A stretch of DNA of 64,000 nucleotides from Chryseolinea sp. (GCA_025923195.1 JAICGJ010000008.1:1-64000); one strand, 5' to 3'. Counted from the stretch's first letter, positions 27,496 through 36,783 are shown. A program made the numbers and translations. The notes: generated from the letters alone by a model not told the origin.

Positions 27496-27572
27496 CTTCG
27501 TGATTCCTTTGTGTCTTCCTGTCTTTGTGGCAAAACGAGATGTTCAAGGCCACAAAAGACCAAAAGAAACTT
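27496..27572. repeat. MITE-like hairpin repeat, copy 1
   Basis: About 77 bases with imperfect terminal complementarity (CTTCGTGATTCC... pairing with the GTTTCTTTTGG side). On the opposite strand it aligns well with 31254-31340, sharing the GACACAAAGGAA.CACGAAG arm. It carries no open frame. It is probably a dispersed palindromic intergenic element. Confidence 0.6.
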
Positions 27573-27635
27573 AAATGGGAGAAAATACAACTAGACTCGT
27601 TAGTCTGCCCAAGTCCTTTCCCCAGTTCAAGAAGT

Positions 27636-27998
27636 CTATTTCGAAAGGATGAACACCGTTCCCGCGGGATCCATAATCCAGTGCATGTCTTTCGGTATCT
27701 CCTCGATCTCGTCGCAGGTTTTGACGCCATTCGATTCAAGGTAACGTGTCGCACTTTCAACATCGGGAGTCTTAAGTTCCAACCATACCTCCGAGTGTGT
27801 GTAATTGTCGACACAGTCTAACCACAATGTGTTTGGTCCAAAGTTTACCTCATGTGTTTTTGAAACCGTTGGATTGTTGATCGGCTTTTCTTCAACGCGC
27901 AGTTTCAGAGTATCCCTGTAGAAGGACACGGTTTGTTGATATTTATGTTTTGGGATCTTGATGGCAATATTAATGCCACCGGAAAAATTAGCGCTCAT
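27636..27998 (-). CDS. VOC/glyoxalase-fold protein
   Basis: 120-aa single vicinal-oxygen-chelate domain: ISKINIAIKIP-type first strand, FYRDTLKL helix/strand, VWLELKTPDVESA and a final WIMDPAGTVF strand. Such proteins are glyoxalases, fosfomycin/bleomycin resistance proteins or isomerases. The metal residues are not fully evident, so the reaction is undefined. Isolated gene. Confidence 0.8.
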   Translation of the reverse strand: MSANFSGGINIAIKIPKHKYQQTVSFYRDTLKLRVEEKPINNPTVSKTHEVNFGPNTLWLDCVDNYTHSEVWLELKTPDVESATRYLESNGVKTCDEIEEIPKDMHWIMDPAGTVFILSK

Positions 27999-28154
27999 AT
28001 TGCACGGATTTAACGATGAGTTACTCAGTACCTGTAACGATAAACGGCGTATAGTGTTCCCTCTTGTGGTGAGATAACTGAGTCGTACTTTTTAACATGT
28101 GAAAAGATTTCTGTAATTTTTACGTTCTAATCATTCTCCGCCCGACTAAAATCA

Positions 28155-28871
28155 ATGCGAAATAGTTTATACCTGTTTATTTTTCTGCTGACAATGGGTG
28201 TCCAGTGTGCAGCGCAAGAAATTGCCTCGAATGTTGCCAGGATAAAACAGACAAATGACTTTGAAATATCCGGCGATGGCAAGAATAAAGCATGGGAATC
28301 GGCAAACTGGGTTACTATGCTCCCTTCAGAAAAAGGTGAGCCAAGGGGAACACGATTTAAAGCGTTGTACTCCGCTACCGGCATGTATTTCCTCTTTTAC
28401 AATAGGGACGAATTGTTGTCGGCAACTATGACCGCTGACTTTGAAAAACTTTGGCTTGAAGATGTAAATGAGCTGTTCATATGGACCGATACTACCGAGA
28501 CAATTTATTTTGAGTATCAGATTTCTCCGTTGAACTATGAGCTCGCCATTTTGGTCCCGAATTTTGATGGGAAATTTCTTGGATGGCGACCCTGGCAATA
28601 TGAAGGTGAACGCAAAACAAAACACCTTACAGTCATCGAGGGCGGTGAAAAAAAACCCGGTAGTAAGGTATACGGATGGTACGCGGAATTCTTTATCCCC
28701 TATGCACTCTTAACGCCATTGCGCAACGTTCCGCCAACGAAAGGAAGTGTGTGGAGAGCAAATATGTACCGCATAGATTACGATAATAAGAAAACTTCGA
28801 GATGGCAATGGAGGAAAACTGAAACGAACTTCCATCAGTATACAAGATTCGGAGCGTTGATCTTCGATTAA
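28155..28871 (+). CDS. Exported carbohydrate-binding (CBM9-like) protein
   Basis: 238 aa with a signal peptide (residues 1-20, ending QCAAQ). It is a beta-sandwich of the DOMON/CBM9-like type: GDGKNKAWESANWV near the start, ALYSATGMYFLFYN, EDVNELFIWTD, YFEYQISPLN, and GSVWRANMYRIDYD at the end. It is single-domain, with no catalytic module. It probably binds plant or microbial glycans at the cell surface or periplasm (inference). Confidence 0.8.
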   Translation: MRNSLYLFIFLLTMGVQCAAQEIASNVARIKQTNDFEISGDGKNKAWESANWVTMLPSEKGEPRGTRFKALYSATGMYFLFYNRDELLSATMTADFEKLWLEDVNELFIWTDTTETIYFEYQISPLNYELAILVPNFDGKFLGWRPWQYEGERKTKHLTVIEGGEKKPGSKVYGWYAEFFIPYALLTPLRNVPPTKGSVWRANMYRIDYDNKKTSRWQWRKTETNFHQYTRFGALIFD

Positions 28872-29215
28872 CGGTCTTGGTACGGTTAGTTCGTCATTGC
28901 GCACCATACGGCCGGCGATCACCAGCGCTGATGTTTATGATTAAGAATATTCCGCTTGGGTATTGGGGATGACACAAAATCGGACCCTGCTGCCGTTGGC
29001 TTTTTACCCTGCGGGAAAGGTGAATGGAAGGTATAACGTATAATAGGAGAAGCTGAAAAAAGCTGTATTGTATTACAATTGTTGCTAGCAGGAGAAATAC
29101 TTTAAGCAAGGGTTAACATTCTTTAGCATGCCTGGTTAAAATTCAAATGATCGTTCGACTGAAGTTTACTTTTCAGTTTGTCTTGCTATTGAAAATTTTA
29201 AGTTGACCACTACCT
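28872..29215. other. Intergenic region without recognised features
   Basis: 344 bases between two same-strand genes, with no gene, repeat or RNA recognised. Confidence 0.5.
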
Positions 29216-29665
29216 ATGGAAGAAGTGCAACGAGATCCGTCGCTATTACCTCTCAGTTTCCTGATCGGGAACTGGCAAACAGAAGGTGAAGTTTTGGGAA
29301 CTTCAAATTCGCATGAGCTGAAAATAAAAGGGACCGATAGTTACGAATGGTCACTGGATGGAAAATTCATCATGCATAAAGCTAGTGTTATGATGGGAGA
29401 TGTCCCTACAGAAGTTATTGAGTTCATAGGTTCTCATGAAACAAAGAAAGATACGTATGAGCTGCGGTCCTTTGACAATTCCGGCGTATTCACAACCATG
29501 CTGGGATCCATGAATAGCGGGGATTTTTTGATCACAGGAGGTAACATGCGGTCTAAGCTGACTCCGCATAGGGAGGGGGGCAGCATGAACGCTCATTGGG
29601 AACGATCAGACGACGGGAAAAATTGGGTTCCGTGGATGAATTTAGCGTTTAAAAAAGTCAGTTGA
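29216..29665 (+). CDS. DUF1579-like small protein
   Basis: 149-aa soluble protein. The LPLSFLIGNWQTEGEVLG opening, then SYEWSLDGKFIMHKA and a final WVPWMNLAFKK, resemble DUF1579-type lipocalin-like proteins of unknown function. No signal peptide. It stands alone. Confidence 0.65.
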   Translation: MEEVQRDPSLLPLSFLIGNWQTEGEVLGTSNSHELKIKGTDSYEWSLDGKFIMHKASVMMGDVPTEVIEFIGSHETKKDTYELRSFDNSGVFTTMLGSMNSGDFLITGGNMRSKLTPHREGGSMNAHWERSDDGKNWVPWMNLAFKKVS

Positions 29666-29846
29666 GGATCGTGCATGCAAAACCTCATTTTTTCGCTATC
29701 TGATACAACTGCGATTTGATAAAAACCGTTGTTAAAAAAATAAACTAATCACACTAGTTTCAGGTTTATGAATCTAGTTAATTAGGAACCCAATATTGAC
29801 AATCCAAAAAACACGCTGGGTTTAGAACGCTTAATCATTTAGAAGA

Positions 29847-30584
29847 ATGTGTTACCACAAGAGCTTAACAAAGGCAATCGATTATTTATCAGATTACTAT
29901 TCAGCAACGTATGACCAGGTGATGGAAGAAGTATATTCTAAGCACTATCATGAAAATGGTTTCGATTTTTTACCAACACCCATTGTAACAACCGGGAAGC
30001 CCAAAGAACTCCAGATGATGAATTGGGGTCTGGTGCCGTGGTGGACGAAAGCAGGACCGGAAGCACTGAGAATCAGAGTGCAGACATTGAATTGCATTTC
30101 CGAGGAAATGTTTGAAAAGCCTGCGTTTAAGGATGCGGCAAAGGAGGGGAAAAGATGCCTGATACCCTGTACCGGTTTTTTTGAATGGCGATGGATGGAT
30201 GAGAAGGGTAAAATGAAAGTGCCTTATTATATCCGGATCAAGGACCAGGAACTATTCTCTATCGCTGGTTTGTATTCACGATGGAAAGACAGATCAAATG
30301 ACCAATACTATTACAGCTATACCGTGCTAACGACGAGGGCAAATCCTTTAATGGAAAAGATCCATAACAGCAAAAAACGAATGCCTGTGATTTTGCCCCG
30401 GGAATATGAAAAGGATTGGTTAAACCCCAATCTTACCCATGATGACGTTCTTGCTCTATGCCAACCGTTGGATAACTCCAGGATGGAAAGTTATACAATC
30501 AGCAAATTGATTACCAACAAGAAAGAAGAGACAGACGTTCCTCAGGTGCTTGAGCCGGCAATTTATGAAGAGGTAAAAGATTAG
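29847..30584 (+). CDS. SRAP domain protein (YedK/HMCES-like), SOS response-associated
   Basis: 245 aa. The catalytic Cys2 directly follows the initiator Met, as needed for covalent attachment to abasic sites in single-stranded DNA. Family blocks NWGLVPWW (about residue 59), GFFEWRW (about 112) and the HNSKKRMPVIL His (about 173) are present. The usual NARAE loop reads NCISEE here, a small deviation. It shields abasic sites as a DNA-protein crosslink. A small gene follows six bases downstream. Confidence 0.92.
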   Translation: MCYHKSLTKAIDYLSDYYSATYDQVMEEVYSKHYHENGFDFLPTPIVTTGKPKELQMMNWGLVPWWTKAGPEALRIRVQTLNCISEEMFEKPAFKDAAKEGKRCLIPCTGFFEWRWMDEKGKMKVPYYIRIKDQELFSIAGLYSRWKDRSNDQYYYSYTVLTTRANPLMEKIHNSKKRMPVILPREYEKDWLNPNLTHDDVLALCQPLDNSRMESYTISKLITNKKEETDVPQVLEPAIYEEVKD

Positions 30585-30589
30585 ATCCT

Positions 30590-30937
30590 ATGGCTGCACC
30601 AAATCTTGTAAGCAAAGCAATAGTCGTGAAGTATGTAAAAGAATCCTTCGACAAGGAGGATATTGACAAGGTATGGAATTATCTCGGCAAGAAATTTGGA
30701 TTTAATATTCCAGCATGGAAAAAAGATTTCGAGTCCTCTTTCTTGTTGTCGAAAAGAGATAAGTCGATCCAGGACCAATTCATGGAATTCGGCAAGAAGA
30801 AGATCGAGCCCATACTAAATGATATCCTTTACCGAAGGCGTTATCCGACCTGGATTACATTATTGTCATTTCTATTAAATGATAAGATCGAAGTTCTGAA
30901 AAAACGCGATCGTTATTTTAAGGAAAGGTATAAATAG
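30590..30937 (+). CDS. Small hypothetical protein downstream of SRAP gene
   Basis: 115-aa basic, helical, soluble protein, unrecognised. It begins six bases after the SRAP stop and is probably co-transcribed. It contains many Lys and aromatic residues. A role in DNA repair is suggested only by position. Confidence 0.65.
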   Translation: MAAPNLVSKAIVVKYVKESFDKEDIDKVWNYLGKKFGFNIPAWKKDFESSFLLSKRDKSIQDQFMEFGKKKIEPILNDILYRRRYPTWITLLSFLLNDKIEVLKKRDRYFKERYK

Positions 30938-31007
30938 GCCTTAGGCCCGGTGTGTTTCTAACGAACATTTTTTGAAATGGATTATCGCACGAATTCAGAC
31001 ATAAGGA

Positions 31008-31453
31008 GGCTCCTATGGAGCCAAGGTGAACATACTTAGTCGTCCTATAAACAGGTGGCTCCTACGGAGCCCAATAATCCAATAAAGTAGATAGCTTTTC
31101 GTCGAATTGCATGAGGGTGCTACGCTTAATAAGCGTCGAATCTCTAGAGAGGAATTCTAGCCGGGTCGTCACGATTTAATTTCGCAACAACATGCCCTGC
31201 GGCTGACTAAAAAGTCGAGCTGTAATTCTCCAATAATATTTTATTTGGAGCTCCTTAGTGGTTCTTGGTGTCTTTAGGCTTGGTGGATTTGAACACCTCA
31301 AGTTGCCACAGAGGCACGAGGACACAAAGGAACCACGAAGTAAAATTCTAGCTGATTGGGTGACGATTAAATTTTTCACGACATGACTGGGCTCCGTAGG
31401 AGCCCCCTGTTTATAGACATGATTAGACGCATGATCCGGGCTCCGTAGGAGCC
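31008..31453. repeat. Cluster of GGCTCCTACGGAGCC palindromes
   Basis: Four copies of a 15-bp palindrome lie at 31008-31022, 31057-31071, 31390-31404 and 31439-31453. The first two read in one orientation and the last two in the opposite, the inner pair sharing a longer TATAAACAGG flank. They bracket the hairpin element at 31254-31340 and a diverged direct repeat beginning AATTCTAGC (near 31153 and 31347). The whole stretch 30938-31748 lacks any convincing gene. Confidence 0.85.
31254..31340. repeat. MITE-like hairpin repeat, copy 2
   Basis: Left arm CTTAGTGGTTCTTGGTGTC pairs imperfectly with right arm GGACACAAAGGAACCACGAAG, giving a long hairpin of about 87 bases. It aligns with 27496-27572 in inverse orientation. 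Confidence 0.65.
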
Positions 31454-31748
31454 TCCTAGATTTTTTAAAACATAGCAGAACTATTTCCGTGTAGAAAATT
31501 CTCATCCCATTCATTTCACCAATTTGTTGGTGATCGTGCTTGTGGATGATTAGACGAGAACAGGGAAGAGCTCACTTTTTCAGTCAGTCTGGATAGGTTT
31601 TTTCATTATTATTTAATTTGTATTAGTCTGGTAAAACGTTAGATCCTTAAGACCACCATGAAGTTACGTGAACTTGACAAAGCCGACCTGGAACTAGCGG
31701 CTTCACAGAGATTTATTTATATTCGTTTTTCACTGCTCGAGACCATTC

Positions 31749-32636
31749 ATGGAAGTTGCCAACACATATGATTTTACGGTAACCCATCCCGATCATTTCA
31801 AACAGCTCGCTGCAAAGGACATGCTCTTTGCTTTTTATAAGTGCCCGCAGCTTGATAAACATGTTAAGCTGTTCACTCATTATAACGAAATAGTCTATAC
31901 GCTGAGGGGCAGAAAAACATTGCATCATGGCGGAAAATCCTGGGACCTCACTGACAATGAGGCTATGTTCATCCGTAGAACGGCGTATAGTCAGCAAATG
32001 CATCATATGATTGGCTGGGAGGTACTGGCCTTTTACTTCCAGGATGATTTTCTAAGAAATGCATTCATGGAACTTAGACAGTATTTACCGCTTTCGCACC
32101 TCCCAGCGCCACCCACAGACATGCTCATCGAAATAAAAGTCAGTGACACAACCCGTGCTTTTTTTTATGGAATCATCCCATACTTTTCGCAAAAGATTCC
32201 TCCGGCTGAAAACCTACTTGAATTGAAATTTAAGGAACTCCTTTTTAACCTGCTTACAGATCCAGCCAATATTAATTTCCTATCGTATGTTAACAGCATC
32301 TCCGATCAGGTAAAAACACCCTTATGGGAAGTAATGGAGGCTAACTATATGTTCAATCTTTCAATTCCTGACTTCGCACGCATTGCCCAGCGGAGCGTTG
32401 CGGTATTTAAACGGGAGTTCTATGGGTATTATCAAACAACGCCTGGCAGATGGCTAACGCGAAAGCGGCTTGAAAGCGCCAGACATCTTTTAGATAAAAG
32501 CAAGAAAAACATTGGGGAAATCAGTGCTGAAAGTGGATTTGAGAATGCCAGTCATTTCAGCCGCATATTCAAGGAAAATTATGGTGTATCCCCCCTTCAA
32601 TATCGAAAGAAACAAACGCAGTTGATTTTTGATTGA
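31749..32636 (+). CDS. AraC family transcriptional regulator
   Basis: 295 aa: an N-terminal cupin-like effector domain (about 1-130), a middle linker with LLELKFKELLFNLL, and a C-terminal AraC double helix-turn-helix (about 190-290; FARIAQRSVAVFKREF, then ISAESGFENASHFSRIFKENYGVSPLQYR). It is clearly paralogous to the regulator at 36972-37868, sharing the linker and HTH nearly block for block. With that paralog it brackets the ATP-grasp/GntA-like operon. Ligand unknown. Confidence 0.92.
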   Translation: MEVANTYDFTVTHPDHFKQLAAKDMLFAFYKCPQLDKHVKLFTHYNEIVYTLRGRKTLHHGGKSWDLTDNEAMFIRRTAYSQQMHHMIGWEVLAFYFQDDFLRNAFMELRQYLPLSHLPAPPTDMLIEIKVSDTTRAFFYGIIPYFSQKIPPAENLLELKFKELLFNLLTDPANINFLSYVNSISDQVKTPLWEVMEANYMFNLSIPDFARIAQRSVAVFKREFYGYYQTTPGRWLTRKRLESARHLLDKSKKNIGEISAESGFENASHFSRIFKENYGVSPLQYRKKQTQLIFD

Positions 32637-32790
32637 TCTCGATTGAATTATAATTCTTGGCCGTGGAAATTATCTTCCCTCTTTCACTGCCCTTAAAGTA
32701 AAAAGTTTGAACGTTTAAGAAAACATTACCGTCCTGCAGAAACGTAACTTCAACTCACTGACAAATTAATCATTTCAAACAAATTTTGCT

Positions 32791-33147
32791 ATGAAACACA
32801 TATGCATGACAGTACTATGCTTTTTTGCAATTTTGGTATCTGGAAAAAGCCAGACGTTAAGTGTCCCCGGCGATACGATCAGGGTCATACTTGAGAATGA
32901 AAAGCTCATCGTCACTGAATATTCGAGTACACCCGGTAAAGACATTTGCGGAAAGGGTAAACATTATCACAATCCCCACCTATCGATCCTGCTGACGGAT
33001 GCAAAAGCGACCCTAATCGCCTCAGACGGAAAAACGCAGGATTTTGACATGAAAGCGGGAACAACGTTCTGGAGTGAAGCTGAAACCCATGTGGTGATCA
33101 ACGGGGGCACTAAGCCTGCGAAGGTATACATTGTTGAAGTGAAATAA
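32791..33147 (+). CDS. Exported cupin domain protein
   Basis: 118 aa with an N-terminal signal (residues 1-20, ending GKSQ) and a small beta-barrel. It has a histidine cluster KGKHYHNPH and a second His in ETHVVINGG, the usual cupin metal positions. It probably sits in the periplasm. Function not assignable; it follows the AraC gene on the same strand. Confidence 0.75.
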   Translation: MKHICMTVLCFFAILVSGKSQTLSVPGDTIRVILENEKLIVTEYSSTPGKDICGKGKHYHNPHLSILLTDAKATLIASDGKTQDFDMKAGTTFWSEAETHVVINGGTKPAKVYIVEVK

Positions 33148-33368
33148 CGTTCAAGTTAAGTTTGAGGCGGGTGAAGTGGTTTCGACTTAAGCAGACAGCT
33201 CACAGCCTACAGCACACAGATTTTCTGACTATCCTCTGGCGCAGACATTAGTGAAAAAGGGTCTGTAAGCTGTACGCTTTCGCTGTAACCAGGAATAGCT
33301 TCCAGCATGAAAAGGATTACCTTAAACCTTAAACATCTCTGCAGCGTTCAAAGAAAAACACTGACGTT

Positions 33369-33938
33369 ATGCAAACCAACATTTTGTGGACGGGCCGTGA
33401 GTATTATTCTCTGGAGAATTGTCTAGTCAAGACCAACGATTCGGGCTCTGAAATTAATTCAGTAATTATCGGTCAATACGAAGAAAAGATTTATCGTGTA
33501 GAATATCGAATAAAAACCAACCCTGCGTGGGAAACCCTTCTTGTTGAACTGCATGCCCGCCATAGCAATCGTCAACAAGATTATATATTTAAGGGAGATG
33601 GAAAGGGAAACTGGATGGTTAATGGTAAACATGCCATTGCTTTTAACGGTTGCATTGACATCGATATCCCCTTAACACCGTTCACCAATACATTGCCTAT
33701 CGAAAGACTTCGACTTTCGAAAAACGAGGAGCGCCAGATTAAAGTAATCTACTTCGATATATTGGAAAACCATATCCGCCCCGTTACCCAGAAATACGTT
33801 TGCTTGTCGAAGACCCAATTTCATTACGAAAACATTCCTAATGATTTCGAAGCAACCATTGAAGTCGACAATTTGGGACTCGTAGTTGACTACCCATCCC
33901 TTTTCGTAAGAACTGCCGCGCTCGCAGCTTCCTACTGA
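33369..33938 (+). CDS. Putative glycolipid-binding domain protein
   Basis: 189-aa soluble protein. The YRVEYRI strand, NGCIDIDIPLTPFTNTLPI (central) and the C-terminal GLVVDYPSLF segment match the putative glycolipid-binding family (PF06475). No signal. Biological role unestablished. It is convergent with the minus-strand N-oxygenase operon and ends about 85 bases from it. Confidence 0.8.
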   Translation: MQTNILWTGREYYSLENCLVKTNDSGSEINSVIIGQYEEKIYRVEYRIKTNPAWETLLVELHARHSNRQQDYIFKGDGKGNWMVNGKHAIAFNGCIDIDIPLTPFTNTLPIERLRLSKNEERQIKVIYFDILENHIRPVTQKYVCLSKTQFHYENIPNDFEATIEVDNLGLVVDYPSLFVRTAALAASY

Positions 33939-34022
33939 CAAAAATTTTCATCAGCCATCGAAAAGACGGACTGCCAGCCGCAAGTCTCATGATCAGCGAC
34001 TCAGCGTCATTGGCGATCTGCG

Positions 34023-34316
34023 TCACCAGACTTGATAAATCTCTCGAGATCCCGTCAGGTACATATCCTGATAGCCGGCCATTGCCTCTTCCATCTTCTT
34101 CATTTCTTCGGTGTTTTCCTTGTACTTTTCCCAACTCTTTTCATAGGCGGAGAGACCCTCATATTTACTGACAACCACCACCTTGTTGAACTGTCCAGTC
34201 ATATCGGTCATGACGTTAACCAGTTCGCCGGAACTGCCCATAGCAGCTTTTAACTTTTTTGCAAGCTTGGAAGCATTCCCTGGCTTGCAGATGAAAATGT
34301 CGTGAATAATGATCAT
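34023..34316 (-). CDS. Small dimeric alpha/beta-barrel-like protein
   Basis: 97 aa, beginning MIIIHDIFICKPGNASKLAKKLK and resembling NIPSNAP/antibiotic-monooxygenase-like ferredoxin folds (strand-helix-strand with a later helix KKMEEAMAGYQ). It starts 38 bases after the DUF1989 stop, as the last gene of the operon. It may be an accessory or small-molecule-binding partner of that pathway. The exact family is uncertain. Confidence 0.65.
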   Translation of the reverse strand: MIIIHDIFICKPGNASKLAKKLKAAMGSSGELVNVMTDMTGQFNKVVVVSKYEGLSAYEKSWEKYKENTEEMKKMEEAMAGYQDMYLTGSREIYQVW

Positions 34317-34354
34317 AGGAGTGTTCTTTATAATTTTAAGTACGTGAATAAGGT

Positions 34355-34969
34355 TTATAGGTTAGGGGTTAATTTCGGACTTTTTTGGTCCTCCAGTATT
34401 TCGAAACCAATTGGTTTATAGGAAAAGTTATTGCTCATGCCTGCGGAACATGCAGTCATCCCCACAATTAAATCCATTCGTGCATGAAGAATAACAAGAT
34501 CTCCCGCTTTACTTTTCGGGGGAAGTACAGATAATTTACCGGTGGCACCATTAACATCAACATTCATAAAAATATTGAAGCATGTGGGGATAGCGTCGCC
34601 AGGGATGCCAAACTCTGCCAGGGCGTGCTTTAAATTTCCAAAGCAACCGTGATGAGGTTCCGTATGACCGTATGTGATCCTGAACATTTCTGCGCTGCAG
34701 GGTGCCAGCAAAAAATCATGGCGACGGACGGTGTCCTCAATTATTTCGAACATCACATTGCTGCGATTTGAATAAAATAAACTCCCGGTACTAAGAAACA
34801 GCGTTTCCGCGTAATCCAATGTTCGTCCAGACGACAGATGCTCGTTCTTATCATTAAGGTTATAACAAACAAAATCCGACACCTGCTCTCCCTGTACATC
34901 AAGTACTTTGAGGTGATTTCCTTTGCGTAAAACAAATGCCACTCCGGAGCGGGGAGGAATGATGTTCAT
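34355..34969 (-). CDS. DUF1989 (urea-carboxylase-associated / carboxyguanidine deiminase-like) protein
   Basis: 205 aa from the Met at 34969 (MNIIPPRSG); a start at 35026 is possible but adds an unrelated 19-residue extension overlapping the previous gene. Family blocks are DFLLAPCS (about residue 85), HHGCFGNL (about 102), and MTACSAGMSNN (about 183), the conserved Cys/His sites of DUF1989. Established relatives CgdA and CgdB form carboxyguanidine deiminase. Here it follows a GntA-type N-hydroxylase by 10 bases, so a guanidino or related nitrogen compound is the likely substrate (inference). Confidence 0.82.
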   Translation of the reverse strand: MNIIPPRSGVAFVLRKGNHLKVLDVQGEQVSDFVCYNLNDKNEHLSSGRTLDYAETLFLSTGSLFYSNRSNVMFEIIEDTVRRHDFLLAPCSAEMFRITYGHTEPHHGCFGNLKHALAEFGIPGDAIPTCFNIFMNVDVNGATGKLSVLPPKSKAGDLVILHARMDLIVGMTACSAGMSNNFSYKPIGFEILEDQKSPKLTPNL

Positions 34970-34979
34970 AAGTGCAAAA

Positions 34980-35639
34980 TTAATGTGACAACGGACAAGT
35001 CCAGCTGGAATCATGACGCATACCACTGTATTGATTCACCTCGGACGAGTTTCCGAAATCATCCAGCATGGGATTGACTGATCCTGAATAAAAAACGTCC
35101 CGCTTACGCACTATTTCTTTCATTTTGTCGTACCGTTTAAGCCTTCTTAGCTTTTCGAACTCAGCGTGTGGATTAAATATCAATGCCGGATATTTAAACC
35201 TTCGAGACTTTCTTTCGCTCCCGGGATGAATCCCCACAATAAAAAACGCTTCTTCTTTCAAGCTAAAACTATACCTTGCTGAGGACGGATCGTCGTCAAC
35301 GCGGGGGTCGTGAGTATACCTAACCTTATCCAATGCTGAAAGGCCCGTTAGCCTTTGCCAAAGCAACTGGTCGAACACTTTCTCATCAATATGTAATGGC
35401 TCTTTGAAAATAACGGCAGCGCTATGGTAAGAATTGCCCGCTGATCGGTAGTTATCAACAAAATCATACATGAAATTCAATATTTGGGAATCATGAACAG
35501 GACACGCCATATGACCTATTACAATACTTTTGATATGCCCCCTGGCGAGGGCCGCTTTGGCCGCAACACAAGGAAATCCTTTCTGACTAAGAAAATTCCA
35601 ATATTCCTTTATGATGTCGTCATCTGGATTCATAGGCAT
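34980..35639 (-). CDS. YqcI/YcgG family heme-dependent N-hydroxylase (GntA-like)
   Basis: 219 aa, full length for PF08892. Diagnostic blocks are PCVAAKAALARG (near 18-29), FFIVGIHPGSERKSRRFKYP (about 132-151), IFNPHAEFEKLR, and the C-terminal NPMLDDFGNSSEVNQYSGM. GntA of guanitoxin biosynthesis, a heme-dependent N-hydroxylase, belongs to this family; D-cycloserine DcsA is a possible further relative, but that link is from memory. The gene overlaps the ATP-grasp stop by 20 bases. The substrate here is unknown. The small size, absence of a reductase and operon with DUF1989 point to a dedicated N-oxygenation step. Confidence 0.85.
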   Translation of the reverse strand: MPMNPDDDIIKEYWNFLSQKGFPCVAAKAALARGHIKSIVIGHMACPVHDSQILNFMYDFVDNYRSAGNSYHSAAVIFKEPLHIDEKVFDQLLWQRLTGLSALDKVRYTHDPRVDDDPSSARYSFSLKEEAFFIVGIHPGSERKSRRFKYPALIFNPHAEFEKLRRLKRYDKMKEIVRKRDVFYSGSVNPMLDDFGNSSEVNQYSGMRHDSSWTCPLSH

Positions 35640-36783
35640 TAGTCAATTCGTAATGCTGTAAAACGACCTTATCCCGTGTGCTTTTTTCAGGAAGTTCGAT
35701 AGGTTGGCTTTCGAGACTGAATTCCAGTTGTCTGAGCATCTTAATTTGTTTCCGGGCTTGATACATATGACGCGCACCGCGCGGGAACGTCCAGTAAGGA
35801 ATGCCACTTTTATGGTTCTTGGTCGAGATCTTGTATAGGATATTCCAATGATCCAACAAGATCCTGATAGCTTGAACAAATGAATTTCCGTTCCCGTAGA
35901 CATGATGCGGTTCGGCACCGCTTCCGTTGAATTCCAATATTGAAAAATTCTTGCCGCGCTTGAGTTCTTCAATGCTCAAACACTTGATATCATATCTGCC
36001 AAAATAGAAGTGGCCTGTATGGCTAAGGTTGTCAAATAGGTTCAGTAGCCTTTCATCTTTCTCGTGTTCAATGTTTATCAGTTTTCCGCCCCGACTTAAG
36101 TTCAATGCATCTGATAGAATGTATTTTTCACCAATCGGAATCACGTGGTCCAACCGGGCGGCGTGTCTCAGTTTCATTTCTTCCAATCTGAACTGGATTC
36201 GGCTATAGTTCAACAGGAGCTGATGTAATGTAGACACTCCATCTCCGATGACAGATAAATTTTCCTTGCGCACAAACCCTGTAATTGTTCCACGATGATT
36301 GCCTGGGAACCGGTAGTAAAATACGCTTACTTCCAACGGAAAGTGGATGTATTCCTGGACGAGATAGTCTGCCCTCATCCGCTCGTGATACCTGATAAGC
36401 TCATGAAGTGAATTGATCTTCCTGAACATTAATCCCATTCGGCCAACATCAGGTTTTACTGCAATGGGAAAAAAGAATCCAGCTGCCAATACAAGTGCTT
36501 CCACCTCCGATGTTGACTGTCCTGCCCGTATGAGAATTGTCTTCGGATAGGTCCCCTTTGGCAGCAGTTTGTACATTTCCATTTTGTTTTCTCCTTCATA
36601 GCCGCCAAAGGTTAAAGTAGGATTAGATGCCGTAAAGAACCAAGGCGACCTCGCCTTAACACAATGCCATACCCAAAAAGGGATCATGGGGATGTACTTT
36701 ACCAACCAATGCCACGTTTCCCAGTGCCTCGCTCTATAAATGGATTTCCTCAGGTAACGCAAATTGAAAATCTTTTCATACAT
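35620..36783 (-). CDS. ATP-grasp ligase-like protein
   Basis: 387 aa from the Met at 36783; an in-frame Met at 36807 lies eight codons upstream. It shows the ATP-grasp pattern: FPIAVKPDVGRMGLMF glycine-rich loop with Lys (about residue 113-128), the QEYI nucleotide-binding strand, and a C-terminal metal-binding ILEFNGSGAEPHH (about 308-320). Such enzymes join a carboxylate to an amine via acyl phosphate. It resembles D-Ala-D-Ala-ligase-type proteins of undefined substrate. First gene of the operon, divergent from an AraC regulator. Confidence 0.82.
   Translation of the reverse strand: MYEKIFNLRYLRKSIYRARHWETWHWLVKYIPMIPFWVWHCVKARSPWFFTASNPTLTFGGYEGENKMEMYKLLPKGTYPKTILIRAGQSTSEVEALVLAAGFFFPIAVKPDVGRMGLMFRKINSLHELIRYHERMRADYLVQEYIHFPLEVSVFYYRFPGNHRGTITGFVRKENLSVIGDGVSTLHQLLLNYSRIQFRLEEMKLRHAARLDHVIPIGEKYILSDALNLSRGGKLINIEHEKDERLLNLFDNLSHTGHFYFGRYDIKCLSIEELKRGKNFSILEFNGSGAEPHHVYGNGNSFVQAIRILLDHWNILYKISTKNHKSGIPYWTFPRGARHMYQARKQIKMLRQLEFSLESQPIELPEKSTRDKVVLQHYELTNAYESR

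Noticed and set aside
31008..31453. Palindrome cluster as a CRISPR array
   Set aside because: Spacing is irregular (about 50 to 330 bases), the repeats lie in both orientations, and no cas gene is present.
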